NCBI RefSeq assembly: GCF_001431045.1
Contig: NZ_BCLE01000022.1
Span: 1 to 64,000 of the forward strand
Source: Streptococcus orisasini
Lineage (GTDB): Bacteria; Bacillota; Bacilli; Lactobacillales; Streptococcaceae
Length of the DNA: 64,000 nt
Direction of reading: 5' to 3'
The notes below the pieces were generated by a model. The model ran no database searches, was not told the origin of the DNA, and saw only the letters and a list, made by a program, of their open reading frames with translations. This document shows, in pieces, positions 1 through 7,005 of the stretch (positions are counted from its first letter, which is position 1; each line of letters starts with the position of its first letter). The translations under genes and the position numbers were made by a program.

Positions 1-25
1 AGGCTGGGACAATGTGTTCCAGTCT
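1..25. terminator. Stem-loop at window edge
   Basis: The first 10 bases (AGGCTGGGAC) pair with positions 16-25 (GTTCCAGTCT) as a 10-bp stem with two G-U pairs around a 5-base loop. No clear T-run follows on the plus strand. It may be the terminator of a gene beyond the left edge, or part of a dispersed GGCTGGGAC-type intergenic element. Confidence 0.4.
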
Positions 26-110
26 TAACTGTTAAATTTGACAAAGAATAGTTCAATTCTTTGAAAGAGAAGCAGACAAGTGCTATGATTAAATCTATCT
101 CACATTTTGA

Positions 111-181
111 TATCAGTGATAGGAAAATATTATCACAGTGATAGAAAAAAACTATTATACAGGGTCTACTTATCGTGATAG
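111..181 (+). promoter_or_regulatory. Three TATC/GATA inverted-repeat operators upstream of tcyA
   Basis: Three related inverted repeats lie just upstream of the tcyA promoter: TATCAGTGATA (111-121), TATCACAGTGATA (131-143) and TATCGTGATA (171-180). The middle site matches the core of the palindrome upstream of cysK (42667-42679) except at the central base. S. mutans TcyABC is reported to be controlled by the LysR-type regulator TcyR; these are plausible sites for it or for a related cysteine regulator. Assignment to a protein is inference. Confidence 0.6.
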
Positions 182-188
182 ACTGAAA

Positions 189-194
189 TATAAT
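189..194 (+). promoter_or_regulatory. tcyA promoter -10 box
   Basis: A perfect TATAAT lies about 112 bp upstream of the tcyA ATG. No good -35 hexamer sits 16-18 bp upstream, and the last TATC/GATA site occupies that area. This is the usual layout of an activator-dependent promoter. It implies a leader of about 100 nt. Confidence 0.55.
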
Positions 195-210
195 GATTTA
201 AACTGCTTTA

Positions 211-263
211 AAGCCCTGTTTTGTAGGTTTAGGCTTGCTGTAAGCCCTTTGTTTTAGGGCTTA
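211..263 (+). promoter_or_regulatory. tcyA leader with alternative hairpins
   Basis: The leader holds four pairing segments: AAGCCCT (211-217), AGGCTT (231-236), TAAGCCCT (241-248) and AGGGCTTA (256-263). Segments 3:4 form a perfect 8-bp stem with a 7-base loop. Segments 1:2 and 2:3 can also pair, and 1:4 can form a long-range stem. This resembles an attenuator, but no T-run follows the 3:4 stem, so an effect on translation or stability is equally possible. Confidence 0.35.
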
Positions 264-305
264 TGGTGCTTTAATTGGCAGTATAATTTATTTCAGGAGA
301 ACGAT

Positions 306-1121
306 ATGAAAATGAAAAAATTATTGGCTGCTTCTATTTTACTCGCTGTAACGGTGCTGGCTTTAGTATTACCGGTCAAGGTAGCCGCAAAGGAAACAGT
401 GACAGTAGCTACTGATTCAGACACAGCACCTTTTACTTATAAAAAAGATAAGCAATTTGATGGTTACGATGTTGCCTTAGTGAAGGCAATTTTTAAGGAC
501 TCAAAACAGTATAAGGCTAAGTTTGAAACTGTAGCTTTTTCCTCCATTTTGACAGGGATAGATGCTGGGCGTTACCAAATGTCGGCCAATAATTTTAACT
601 ACAGTGACGAAAGAGCAGAAAAATACCTCTTTTCAGATCCTGTCTCAAAATCTAACTATGCCATTGCTAGTAAAAAGGGTAAGTTGAAAACTTTGGACAG
701 CCTGTCTGGCAAATCGGTAGAAGTCTATGCTGGTTCTAACTATGCGGCTATTCTTGAAAATTGGAACAAGCGCCATTCAGATGAGACAGCTATTGACATT
801 CATTATGTAGCCAACAGTGTGACCTTGACGCAGCGTCTCCAAAATGTCGAGGCAGGAAAGATTGACTTCCTGCTTTACGATGCCATTTCGCTAAAAACAG
901 TCATCAAGGATCAAGGCATGAAACTGAAGGTTACTAATGTTAAAGGGAAAGTCGGCGGTGAAAAGGATGGACTGGAATATCTTCTTTTTGCCAAGGACAA
1001 GACAGGACAAAAACTTCAGAAGTTTGTTAATAAACGCATCAAGGTCCTTCAAAAAGACGGCACTTTGAAAAAACTGAGCCAAAAATATTTTGGCGGCGAT
1101 TATGTTTCTTCGCTTGATTGA
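306..1121 (+). CDS. tcyA: Cystine/amino-acid ABC transporter substrate-binding protein (TcyA-like)
   Basis: This 271-residue protein is a family 3 solute-binding protein of the polar amino-acid type, which captures ligand outside the membrane for the TcyBC permease/ATPase. An N-terminal hydrophobic segment (about residues 6-24) follows a lysine-rich start, and the mature part opens with VTVATDSDTAPFTY, typical of cystine/glutamine binders. AGGAGA stands 5 nt before the ATG. Permease and ATPase genes follow, and the gene order before trxB recalls S. mutans TcyABC, an L-cystine importer. The whole protein contains no cysteine, so there is no lipobox; it may be a cleaved or uncleaved membrane-anchored binding protein. 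Cystine as substrate is inferred from synteny. Confidence 0.8.
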   Translation: MKMKKLLAASILLAVTVLALVLPVKVAAKETVTVATDSDTAPFTYKKDKQFDGYDVALVKAIFKDSKQYKAKFETVAFSSILTGIDAGRYQMSANNFNYSDERAEKYLFSDPVSKSNYAIASKKGKLKTLDSLSGKSVEVYAGSNYAAILENWNKRHSDETAIDIHYVANSVTLTQRLQNVEAGKIDFLLYDAISLKTVIKDQGMKLKVTNVKGKVGGEKDGLEYLLFAKDKTGQKLQKFVNKRIKVLQKDGTLKKLSQKYFGGDYVSSLD

Positions 1122-1130
1122 TTTAATTGA

Positions 1131-1465
1131 AGACAGCTACGACACTGTGCAGAAAGACAGCTTCTCCCAGAGTCCTGCGACTCTTGGTTTTAAATTCGTC
1201 GTAGACGTCTGAACTCTCTGCGCCTTGCAGGCATTGAGAGTTCTAGTCGTCCTGACGAGGGTGCGTCAACGAAATCTCAGATTTCTGACTTACCGCTTAT
1301 TTTGCTGTATGTCGCTTACGCCTTTTGCGACACTTTGTTTGGTTAGTCGATCTTACTAACCAAACAAAGTTAGTGGGAGAGGTAGCCAAGTCACAATGGT
1401 GATTGGCGTTTGTTATCAAGTGCAGAGCACTTAGATAACAATCCTCTGCCGTATCTTATGTAATC
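1131..1465. repeat. Hairpin-rich intergenic repeat, long form, upstream of tcyB
   Basis: This block belongs to the same family as positions 4721-5193. It contains a perfect 15-bp inverted repeat (1339-1353 with 1362-1376), a second hairpin with 14-bp arms and one bulge (around TTGTTATC...GATAACAA, about 1411-1442), the AGAGTC/GACTCT stem shared with the later copies, and a private GAACTCTC/GAGAGTTC stem. No conserved protein is encoded. It splits tcyA from tcyB by 465 bp within what should be one operon. Confidence 0.75.
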
Positions 1466-1574
1466 GAACACGGGCTAAAATCCTAGTAAAAAAGATAAAC
1501 TTCCTTGTGTCTTAACGACACAGCGTCAGTTTCCTATTTTTATACGGATTTCTTCACGCCTTTTGTATCTTAAA
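1466..1574. repeat. Hairpin repeat unit, short form, ending at the tcyB ribosome binding site
   Basis: A unit of about 109 bp starts GAACACGGGCT and ends TTTGTATCTTA. It is nearly identical to positions 5307-5419. It folds as one long imperfect hairpin: GGGC with GCCC, AAATCC with GGATTT, an A-rich arm with a T-rich arm, and TGTGTC with GACACA at the tip. The unit ends directly before the AAGGAG of tcyB, so it forms that gene's immediate leader. Confidence 0.75.
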
Positions 1575-1586
1575 TAAAGGAGAACT

Positions 1587-2390
1587 ATGTTTTATTTACT
1601 TTTAGCGGCAGGCTGGTATGACAAACTTGTCAGCAGTCTGCCCAACGGGAAACTTTTTAGCTGGCGGGCAGTATTTGACGCGATTCCTTCTATCTTAGAA
1701 AAACTGCCAACAACGCTGATTCTAACCTTAGGTGGCTCCGTCTTTGGTTTGCTTTTGGCTCTTTTGTTTGCTGTTGTCAAAATTAATCGGGTTAAAATTC
1801 TCTATCCGATTCAGGCCTTCTTTGTTTCTTTCCTGCGAGGGACACCCATCTTGGTTCAGCTCATGCTGACCTATTATGGGATACCTTTGCTGCTGAAGGC
1901 TCTCAATCAAAAGATGGGAACTGATTTTAATATTAATGCTATCCCAGCTTCTGTCTTTGCCATCACAGCCTTTGCTTTTAATGAGGCGGCTTATACCAGC
2001 GAGACCATTCGGGCAGCTATTCAGTCGGTCAATTCAGGAGAAATTGAAGCGGCCAAGAGTCTGGGAATGACAACTGTTCAGGTTTATCGCCGGGTTATTA
2101 TTCCCAATGCTGCAGTTGTTGCGACTCCGACTCTGATTAATACCTTAATCGGTTTAACCAAGGGAACGTCTCTTGCCTTTAATGCTGGTATTGTCGAAAT
2201 GTTTGCTCAGGCTCAGATCCTCGGCGGCAGTGATTACCGTTATTTTGAACGTTTTATTTCTGTAGCTATTATCTATTGGGGTGTCAGTATCCTGATTGAG
2301 CAAGCTGGACGCTTGATTGAAAAGAAGATGGAAATTACTTCCCCTGATAATCTTGTTAAAGATCAAGCAGTGGAAGGAGGTGTGCGTTAA
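1587..2390 (+). CDS. tcyB: Cystine/amino-acid ABC transporter permease (TcyB-like)
   Basis: This 267-residue integral membrane protein is a HisM-type permease of the polar amino-acid ABC family. Several hydrophobic spans are visible, with an FLRGTPILVQL segment and the cytoplasmic EAA loop (EAAKSLGMTTVQVYRRVIIPNAA region, about residues 155-178) that docks onto the ATPase. AAAGGAG precedes the ATG by 6 nt. It is separated from tcyA by a hairpin repeat array and overlaps tcyC by one base (TAATG), so the two are translationally coupled. The system imports cystine by analogy with S. mutans TcyABC. Confidence 0.85.
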   Translation: MFYLLLAAGWYDKLVSSLPNGKLFSWRAVFDAIPSILEKLPTTLILTLGGSVFGLLLALLFAVVKINRVKILYPIQAFFVSFLRGTPILVQLMLTYYGIPLLLKALNQKMGTDFNINAIPASVFAITAFAFNEAAYTSETIRAAIQSVNSGEIEAAKSLGMTTVQVYRRVIIPNAAVVATPTLINTLIGLTKGTSLAFNAGIVEMFAQAQILGGSDYRYFERFISVAIIYWGVSILIEQAGRLIEKKMEITSPDNLVKDQAVEGGVR

Positions 2391-3133
2391 TGATTCGAAT
2401 TTCCAATTTAACTAAAGAATTTTCCGGACAAAAGGTCTTAGACGGTCTTGATCTTGATATTGAAAAAGGCGAAGTTGTTGCCCTTGTCGGTGCTTCCGGC
2501 GCTGGTAAATCGACTTTTCTGCGCAGCATGAATTATCTGGAACAGCCTGATTCAGGCAGAATTGAGATTGATGATTTCAAGGTCAATTTTGATACCATTA
2601 CCAAAGAAGAAATTCTAACGCTACGCCGTAAATTAGCTATGGTTTTCCAGCAGTTTAATCTTTTTGAACGCCGGACAGCGCTTGATAATGTTAAAGAAGG
2701 CCTTAAAATCGTTAAGAAATTATCTGATGAAGAAGCAACCAAGATTGCCAAGGAAGAACTGGCCAAGGTTGGCCTTTCTGATCGTGAAAACCATTATCCG
2801 CGCCACCTTTCCGGAGGCCAGAAGCAGCGCGTTGCTTTGGCAAGGGCTCTTGCTATGAAGCCAGATGTTCTTTTGCTTGATGAGCCAACCTCAGCACTTG
2901 ACCCTGAGCTTGTTGGTGAAGTTGAAAAATCAATTGCGGATGCAGCTAAATCAGGGCAAACCATGGTCTTGGTCAGTCATGATATGAGTTTTGTCCGTCA
3001 GGTAGCCCATAAAGTTTTGTTCCTTGAAAAAGGGCATATTTTGGAGCAGGGAACACCGGATCAGCTCTTCAATCATCCAAAAGAAGAACGGACAAAAGAG
3101 TTTTTTGCCAGTTACAAAAAAACCTTTATTTGA
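2390..3133 (+). CDS. tcyC: Cystine/amino-acid ABC transporter ATPase (TcyC-like)
   Basis: This 247-residue ABC ATPase powers the TcyAB importer. Visible are Walker A GASGAGKST (about residues 34-42), the Q-loop QQFNLF, the signature LSGGQKQR, Walker B VLLLDEP followed by TSALDPE, and the switch histidine in VSHD. The length is typical of GlnQ/TcyC-type subunits. The start codon overlaps the tcyB stop and the GGAGG ribosome site lies inside the tcyB end. A terminator-like hairpin follows at 3143. Confidence 0.88.
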   Translation: MIRISNLTKEFSGQKVLDGLDLDIEKGEVVALVGASGAGKSTFLRSMNYLEQPDSGRIEIDDFKVNFDTITKEEILTLRRKLAMVFQQFNLFERRTALDNVKEGLKIVKKLSDEEATKIAKEELAKVGLSDRENHYPRHLSGGQKQRVALARALAMKPDVLLLDEPTSALDPELVGEVEKSIADAAKSGQTMVLVSHDMSFVRQVAHKVLFLEKGHILEQGTPDQLFNHPKEERTKEFFASYKKTFI

Positions 3134-3142
3134 TATAATAAG

Positions 3143-3170
3143 AATACTCTTAATCAGAGTATTTTTATTT
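3143..3170 (+). terminator. Terminator after tcyC
   Basis: AATACTC (3143-3149) and GAGTATT (3157-3163) form a 7-bp stem followed by TTTATTT. It closes the tcyABC unit ahead of the small membrane protein gene. A TATAAT at 3134-3139 just upstream could serve as a promoter for the next gene. Confidence 0.6.
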
Positions 3171-3182
3171 ATGGTGGTTAAT

Positions 3183-3407
3183 ATGTTAGCAGAAATTTTT
3201 AATTTGTATATACAAGGCTTGCTTTTGTCTGCTTTAACGGTTGTTTTAGCCAGTGCGGGCTGGATTCTTTACCGTGCTATTCGCAAAAAAGATAAGACAT
3301 CCAAGGAGCGCTTGACGATTTTGTATGAGGCGCTGCTAATAGATTTGGTAAGCATTCCCATCCTATCCTTTGCCTTTATGGCAATCATTTTGATGGTCAA
3401 GGCATAA
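3183..3407 (+). CDS. DUF4059-like small membrane protein
   Basis: This 74-residue protein has two hydrophobic spans (about residues 8-28 and 50-72) joined by a basic cytoplasmic loop, RAIRKKDKTSKERL. I recognise it as the small DUF4059-type protein that sits before trxB in streptococci; its function is unknown. The start at 3183 is chosen because GGTGG stands 5 nt upstream. An in-frame ATG at 3171 lacks a ribosome site, and a longer reading frame from 3024 runs inside tcyC and is discarded. Confidence 0.7.
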   Translation: MLAEIFNLYIQGLLLSALTVVLASAGWILYRAIRKKDKTSKERLTILYEALLIDLVSIPILSFAFMAIILMVKA

Positions 3408-3467
3408 AAGTGGTAAATTTTTAAAATTTGATTTAGAATATAAGAACAAAAAAAAGAAGGAAAAATA

Positions 3468-4382
3468 ATGTACGATACAATTATTATTGGTTCAGGTCCT
3501 GCAGGAATGACGGCTGCTCTCTATGCTGCCAGAAGTAATCTCAAGGTTGCTGTCTTAGAACAAGGAGCGCCGGGCGGACAAATGAATAATACCTCTGATA
3601 TTGAAAATTATCCGGGCTATGAACTGATTTCTGGACCCGAGTTATCAATGAAAATGCATGAACCGCTTGAAAAATTTGGGGTTGAAAATCTCTACGGCAT
3701 TGTTTCAGCCGTTGAAGACCATGGAAATTTTAAAAAAGTACTGACTGAAGATGCCAGTTATGAAACACGAACGGTTATCGTTGCCACTGGTGCTAAGCAC
3801 CGTTCTCTTGGGGTAGAAGGAGAAGAAAGCTACAACAGCCGGGGAGTTTCTTACTGTGCTGTCTGTGATGGTGCTTTTTTCCGCGGACAAGATTTGCTAG
3901 TTGTTGGCGGTGGCGATTCAGCTGTTGAAGAAGCCCTCTTCTTAACCAGATTCGCTAATAAGGTAACCATTGTTCATCGCCGTGATGAGCTGCGAGCTCA
4001 AAAAGTATTGCAAGAGCGTGCTTTTGCCAATGACAAGGTCGAATTTATTTGGGATTCGGTTGTCAAAGAAATTAAAGGCAATGATGTCAAGGTTACCAGC
4101 GTTGATATTGAAAATGTCAAAACCGGTCAGGTGACCAACCATGCATTTGGCGGCGTCTTTATCTATGTGGGGCTCGATCCAGTTTCAAGCATAGTGAAGG
4201 ATCTGTCTATTACCGATGAAGCAGGCTGGATTCCAACGGATAACCACATGAATACCAAGGTCTCAGGTATTTTTGCTGTCGGCGATGTCCGCCAAAAAGA
4301 CCTGCGCCAGATTACAACAGCTGTCGGTGACGGCGCTGTAGCAGCTCAGGAAGCCTATCAGTATATTGTCAATCATTTTTAA
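3468..4382 (+). CDS. trxB: Thioredoxin-disulfide reductase
   Basis: This cytoplasmic flavoenzyme passes electrons from NADPH to thioredoxin. The 304-residue protein has the FAD-binding GSGPAGM (residues 8-14), the redox-active pair CAVC (130-133), the NADPH-binding GGGDSA (147-152) and the C-terminal FAD motif GIFAVGDVR. Length and layout are standard for the low-molecular-weight TrxB family. AGAAGG lies about 7 nt before the ATG. Its position beside a cystine importer is sensible, since imported cystine must be reduced in the cell, but the genes are separately terminated. Confidence 0.95.
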   Translation: MYDTIIIGSGPAGMTAALYAARSNLKVAVLEQGAPGGQMNNTSDIENYPGYELISGPELSMKMHEPLEKFGVENLYGIVSAVEDHGNFKKVLTEDASYETRTVIVATGAKHRSLGVEGEESYNSRGVSYCAVCDGAFFRGQDLLVVGGGDSAVEEALFLTRFANKVTIVHRRDELRAQKVLQERAFANDKVEFIWDSVVKEIKGNDVKVTSVDIENVKTGQVTNHAFGGVFIYVGLDPVSSIVKDLSITDEAGWIPTDNHMNTKVSGIFAVGDVRQKDLRQITTAVGDGAVAAQEAYQYIVNHF

Positions 4383-4389
4383 AAACAAG

Positions 4390-4446
4390 AAAGCCAGTTT
4401 CCAATTCTGATCTTCATTTGCTTAGAGTCTGGAGCTGGTTTTTTTA
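4390..4446 (+). terminator. trxB terminator
   Basis: AAGCCAG near 4390 pairs with CTGGTT (4433-4438), with further partial pairing inside, and is followed by a run of eight T residues. It lies 8 bp after the trxB stop. Confidence 0.7.
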
Positions 4447-4486
4447 TATGCTAAAAGAAGTGGATTGTTCAAGCACAAAATAGTTA

Positions 4487-4590
4487 ATACTCTTCAAAAA
4501 TCAAAACTATAGGTTGTTGCCTTTACTTTGCCCTACCCCAGTATGACCTGCAGTCTGTCGCCTAGCCTATTTTTGATTTTTATTGAGTAT
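4487..4590. mobile_element. MITE-like intergenic element with terminal inverted repeats
   Basis: The element begins ATACTCTTCAAAAATCAAAA and ends with the near-complement, TTTTTGATTTTTATTGAGTAT region. The interior (ACTTTGCCCTACCCCAGTATG...GTCGCCTAGCC) is echoed in a decayed copy at about 31938-32005. A solo terminus remains at 9265-9279. There is no coding capacity. It resembles the short dispersed streptococcal elements with ATACTC...GAGTAT ends. Confidence 0.6.
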
Positions 4591-4695
4591 AAGTCCTGTC
4601 TTACTGCCATCTTTTTAGTTATTCATTAATAAAAAAGAAAAGCAGACTTTTTTGTGATTATTCTCACTTTTGCTTATCGGTTAGCGATTTTGTGA

Positions 4696-4701
4696 TATAA
4701 T
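4696..4701 (+). promoter_or_regulatory. Extended -10 promoter, probably for pncB-nadE
   Basis: TGATATAAT gives an extended -10 (TG at 4693-4694, TATAAT at 4696-4701); no strong -35 is seen. No plus-strand gene starts until pncB at 5545, so the transcript would carry a leader of roughly 840 nt made almost wholly of hairpin repeats. Confidence 0.5.
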
Positions 4702-4720
4702 AGTAGCCATAAATATAATC

Positions 4721-4956
4721 GAACACGAGCTACGAGCTGTGTCAAAAAGACAGCTTCTCCCAGAGTCCTGTGACTCTTGGTCGAACCTGCTTTTTGACTT
4801 TGCTCGTAACGCCCTTTGCGCCCCTTCGTTTGGTTAGTCGATCTTACTAAGCAAACGAAGTTAGTGAGAGAGGTAGCCAATTCACAATGGTGATTGGCGT
4901 TTGTTATCAAGTGCAAAGCACTTAGATAACAATCCTCTACCGTATCTTACGTAATT
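4721..4956. repeat. Hairpin repeat unit, long form (copy 1 of the pncB array)
   Basis: A 236-bp unit starts GAACACGAGCT. Its first half folds as a long hairpin (CGAGC with GCTCG, GTCAAAAAG with CTTTTTGAC, AGAGTC with GACTCT). Its second half carries a 15-bp inverted repeat with one mismatch (CTTCGTTTGGTTAGT near 4826) and a 14-bp stem with one bulge (TTGTTATC...GATAACAA). The tandem copy at 4957-5193 is about 95% identical by eye. Confidence 0.8.
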
Positions 4957-5193
4957 GAACACGAGCTGCGAGCTGTGTCAAAAAGATAGCTTCTCCTAGA
5001 GTCCTTTGACTCTTCGTCGAACCTCCTATTTTGACTTTGCTCGTAACGCCCTTTGCGCCCCTTCGTTTGGTTAGTCGATTTTACTAAGCAAACGAAGTTA
5101 GTGGGAGAGGTAGCCAATTCACAATGGTGATTGGCGTTTGTTATCAAGTGCAAAGCACTTAGATAACAATCCTCTACCGTATCTTACGTAATT
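4957..5193. repeat. Hairpin repeat unit, long form (copy 2 of the pncB array)
   Basis: A 237-bp tandem copy of 4721-4956 differs by scattered substitutions. In the lower stem GTCAAAAAGATAG now faces CTATTTTGAC, so both arms changed together relative to copy 1. An open frame on the minus strand of this and the preceding copy is a by-product of the repeat. Confidence 0.8.
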
Positions 5194-5306
5194 GAACACG
5201 AGCTGCGAGCTGTGTCAAAAAGATAGCTTCTCCTAGAGTCCTTTGACTCTTCGTCGAACCTCCTATTTTGACTTTGCTCGCTAATGCTCTTTGTATCTTA
5301 CTAACT
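5194..5306. repeat. Hairpin repeat unit, short form (copy 3 of the pncB array)
   Basis: A 113-bp unit has the same first half as 4957-5193 but goes straight to CTTTGTATCTTA, lacking the 15-bp and 14-bp inverted repeats. It shows that the long form is a short unit plus an insert of about 124 bp. Confidence 0.75.
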
Positions 5307-5419
5307 GAACATGGGCTAAAATCCTAGTAAAAAAGATAAACTTCCTTGTGTCTTGATGACACGGCGTCAGTTTCCTATTTTTATACGGATTTCTTCACGC
5401 CCTTTGTATCTTACTAATT
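5307..5419. repeat. Hairpin repeat unit, short form (copy 4 of the pncB array)
   Basis: A 113-bp unit nearly identical to 1466-1574 upstream of tcyB. The stem is GGGC/GCCC, AAATCC/GGATTT and GTGTC/GACAC at the tip, with the loop differing between the two loci (TTGAT against TTAAC). Confidence 0.75.
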
Positions 5420-5529
5420 GAACACGGGCTAAAAGCGTCGAGAAAAAGATAGCCTGCCTTATGCGCAAAGCGCATGGCGTTAGGCTCCTATTTTCTTCTC
5501 GCTTTCTTCACGCCCTTTGTATCTTAATT
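5420..5529. repeat. Hairpin repeat unit, short form (copy 5, abutting pncB)
   Basis: The outer sequence is the same as 5307-5419 but the inner stem is replaced: AAAGCG pairs with CGCTTT, GAGAAAA with TTTTCTTCTC, and ATGCGC with GCGCAT at the tip. It ends TTTGTATCTTAATT directly before the AAAGGAGAG of pncB. Confidence 0.75.
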
Positions 5530-5544
5530 AAAAGGAGAGTATGT

Positions 5545-7005
5545 ATGTATAAGGATGACAGTTTAACTTTACATACAGATTTGTATCAAATCAATATGAT
5601 GCAGGTCTATTTTGACCAAGGTATCCATAATAAAAATGCTGTTTTTGAGATTTATTTTCGTAAAGAACCTTTCGCAAATGGTTACGCTGTTTTTGCAGGT
5701 TTGGAGCGGATGATTGCTTATTTGCAAGAATTAAGCTTTTCAGAAACTGATCTTGCTTATTTGGAAGAGCTGAATTATCCGGCGGATTTTCTTGCCTATC
5801 TTAGGAATTTTAAATTGGAATTGAGTGTCAGATCTGCTCAGGAAGGTGACTTAGTTTTTGCCAATGAGCCCATTGTTCAAATTGAAGGTCCGCTTGCTCA
5901 GTGCCAGCTGGTTGAGACGGCTCTTTTGAATATTGTCAATTTTCAAACCTTAATTGCTACAAAAGCAGCCCGCATTCGCTCAGTCATTGAGGATGAACCG
6001 CTTTTAGAGTTTGGTACTCGGCGTGCGCAGGAATTGGACGCGGCCATTTGGGGAACACGGGCTGCCGTTATCGGCGGTGCTAATGCAACCAGCAACGTTC
6101 GTGCTGGAAAACTCTTTGGTATTCCTGTTTCCGGTACTCATGCGCATGCTCTCGTTCAGACTTACGGCAATGATTATGATGCCTTTATGGCTTATGCAGG
6201 AACTCATAAGGACTGTGTGTTTTTGGTAGATACTTATGATACACTTCGTCTGGGCGTACCTGCTGCTATTCGAGTGGCTAATGAATTGGGCGATAAGATT
6301 AACTTTTTAGGTGTGCGGATTGACTCAGGGGACATGGCTTATTTGTCTAAAAAGGTGCGAAAACAGCTGGATGAAGCTGGCTATCCTGATGCTAAGATTT
6401 ATGCCTCCAATGATCTTGATGAAAATACCATTCTTAATCTCAAGATGCAAAAAGCTAAGATTGATGTCTGGGGAGTAGGAACCAAACTAATCACAGCCTA
6501 TGATCAGCCTGCTCTGGGAGCTGTTTACAAGATTGTTTCTATTGAGGATGACAAGGGAGTCATGCAGGATACCATCAAGCTTTCCAACAATGCTGAGAAG
6601 GTGTCAACACCAGGCAAAAAACAAGTCTGGCGCATTACCAGCCGTGCCGAAGGCAAATCAGAGGGTGACTATATTACCTTTACTGATATTGATGTCAATG
6701 ATTTAGAAGAACTGGATATGTTCCATCCGACCTATACTTACATCAATAAAAAAGTGAAAAATTTTGATGCAGTGCCGCTGCTGGTTGATATTTTTGACCA
6801 AGGCCGCCTTGTTTATACTCAGCCAAGTCTGCAGGAGATTCAAGACTATGCCCGCAAGGAATTTGATAAATTGTGGGATGAATACAAACGTGTTCTCAAT
6901 CCGCAGGATTATCCAGTCGATCTTGCACGTGATGTTTGGCAAAATAAAATGGATCTTATTGATCGTATCCGCAAAGAGGCTTATGAGAAAGGTGAAGTTC
7001 AATGA
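5545..7005 (+). CDS. pncB: Nicotinate phosphoribosyltransferase
   Basis: The enzyme converts nicotinate and PRPP to nicotinate mononucleotide in NAD salvage. The 486-residue protein matches the Gram-positive PncB length. It has the N-terminal [12 protein letters not shown], the FGTRRAQ segment (about residues 155-161), GGANATSNV, and SGTHAHALV, all typical of the family. The start at 5545 is chosen because AAAGGAGAG lies 5 nt upstream; a longer frame from 5461 begins inside the hairpin repeats. It overlaps nadE by 4 bp, so the two NAD genes are coupled. The leader is an array of hairpin repeats. Confidence 0.93.
   Translation: MYKDDSLTLHTDLYQINMMQVYFDQGIHNKNAVFEIYFRKEPFANGYAVFAGLERMIAYLQELSFSETDLAYLEELNYPADFLAYLRNFKLELSVRSAQEGDLVFANEPIVQIEGPLAQCQLVETALLNIVNFQTLIATKAARIRSVIEDEPLLEFGTRRAQELDAAIWGTRAAVIGGANATSNVRAGKLFGIPVSGTHAHALVQTYGNDYDAFMAYAGTHKDCVFLVDTYDTLRLGVPAAIRVANELGDKINFLGVRIDSGDMAYLSKKVRKQLDEAGYPDAKIYASNDLDENTILNLKMQKAKIDVWGVGTKLITAYDQPALGAVYKIVSIEDDKGVMQDTIKLSNNAEKVSTPGKKQVWRITSRAEGKSEGDYITFTDIDVNDLEELDMFHPTYTYINKKVKNFDAVPLLVDIFDQGRLVYTQPSLQEIQDYARKEFDKLWDEYKRVLNPQDYPVDLARDVWQNKMDLIDRIRKEAYEKGEVQ

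Noticed and set aside
4674-4916. Minus-strand open frame of 80 codons, with a near-identical one at 4947-5153
   Set aside because: Both lie wholly inside copies of the hairpin repeat, share its sequence and lack a ribosome site. Similarity reflects DNA repetition, not a protein family.
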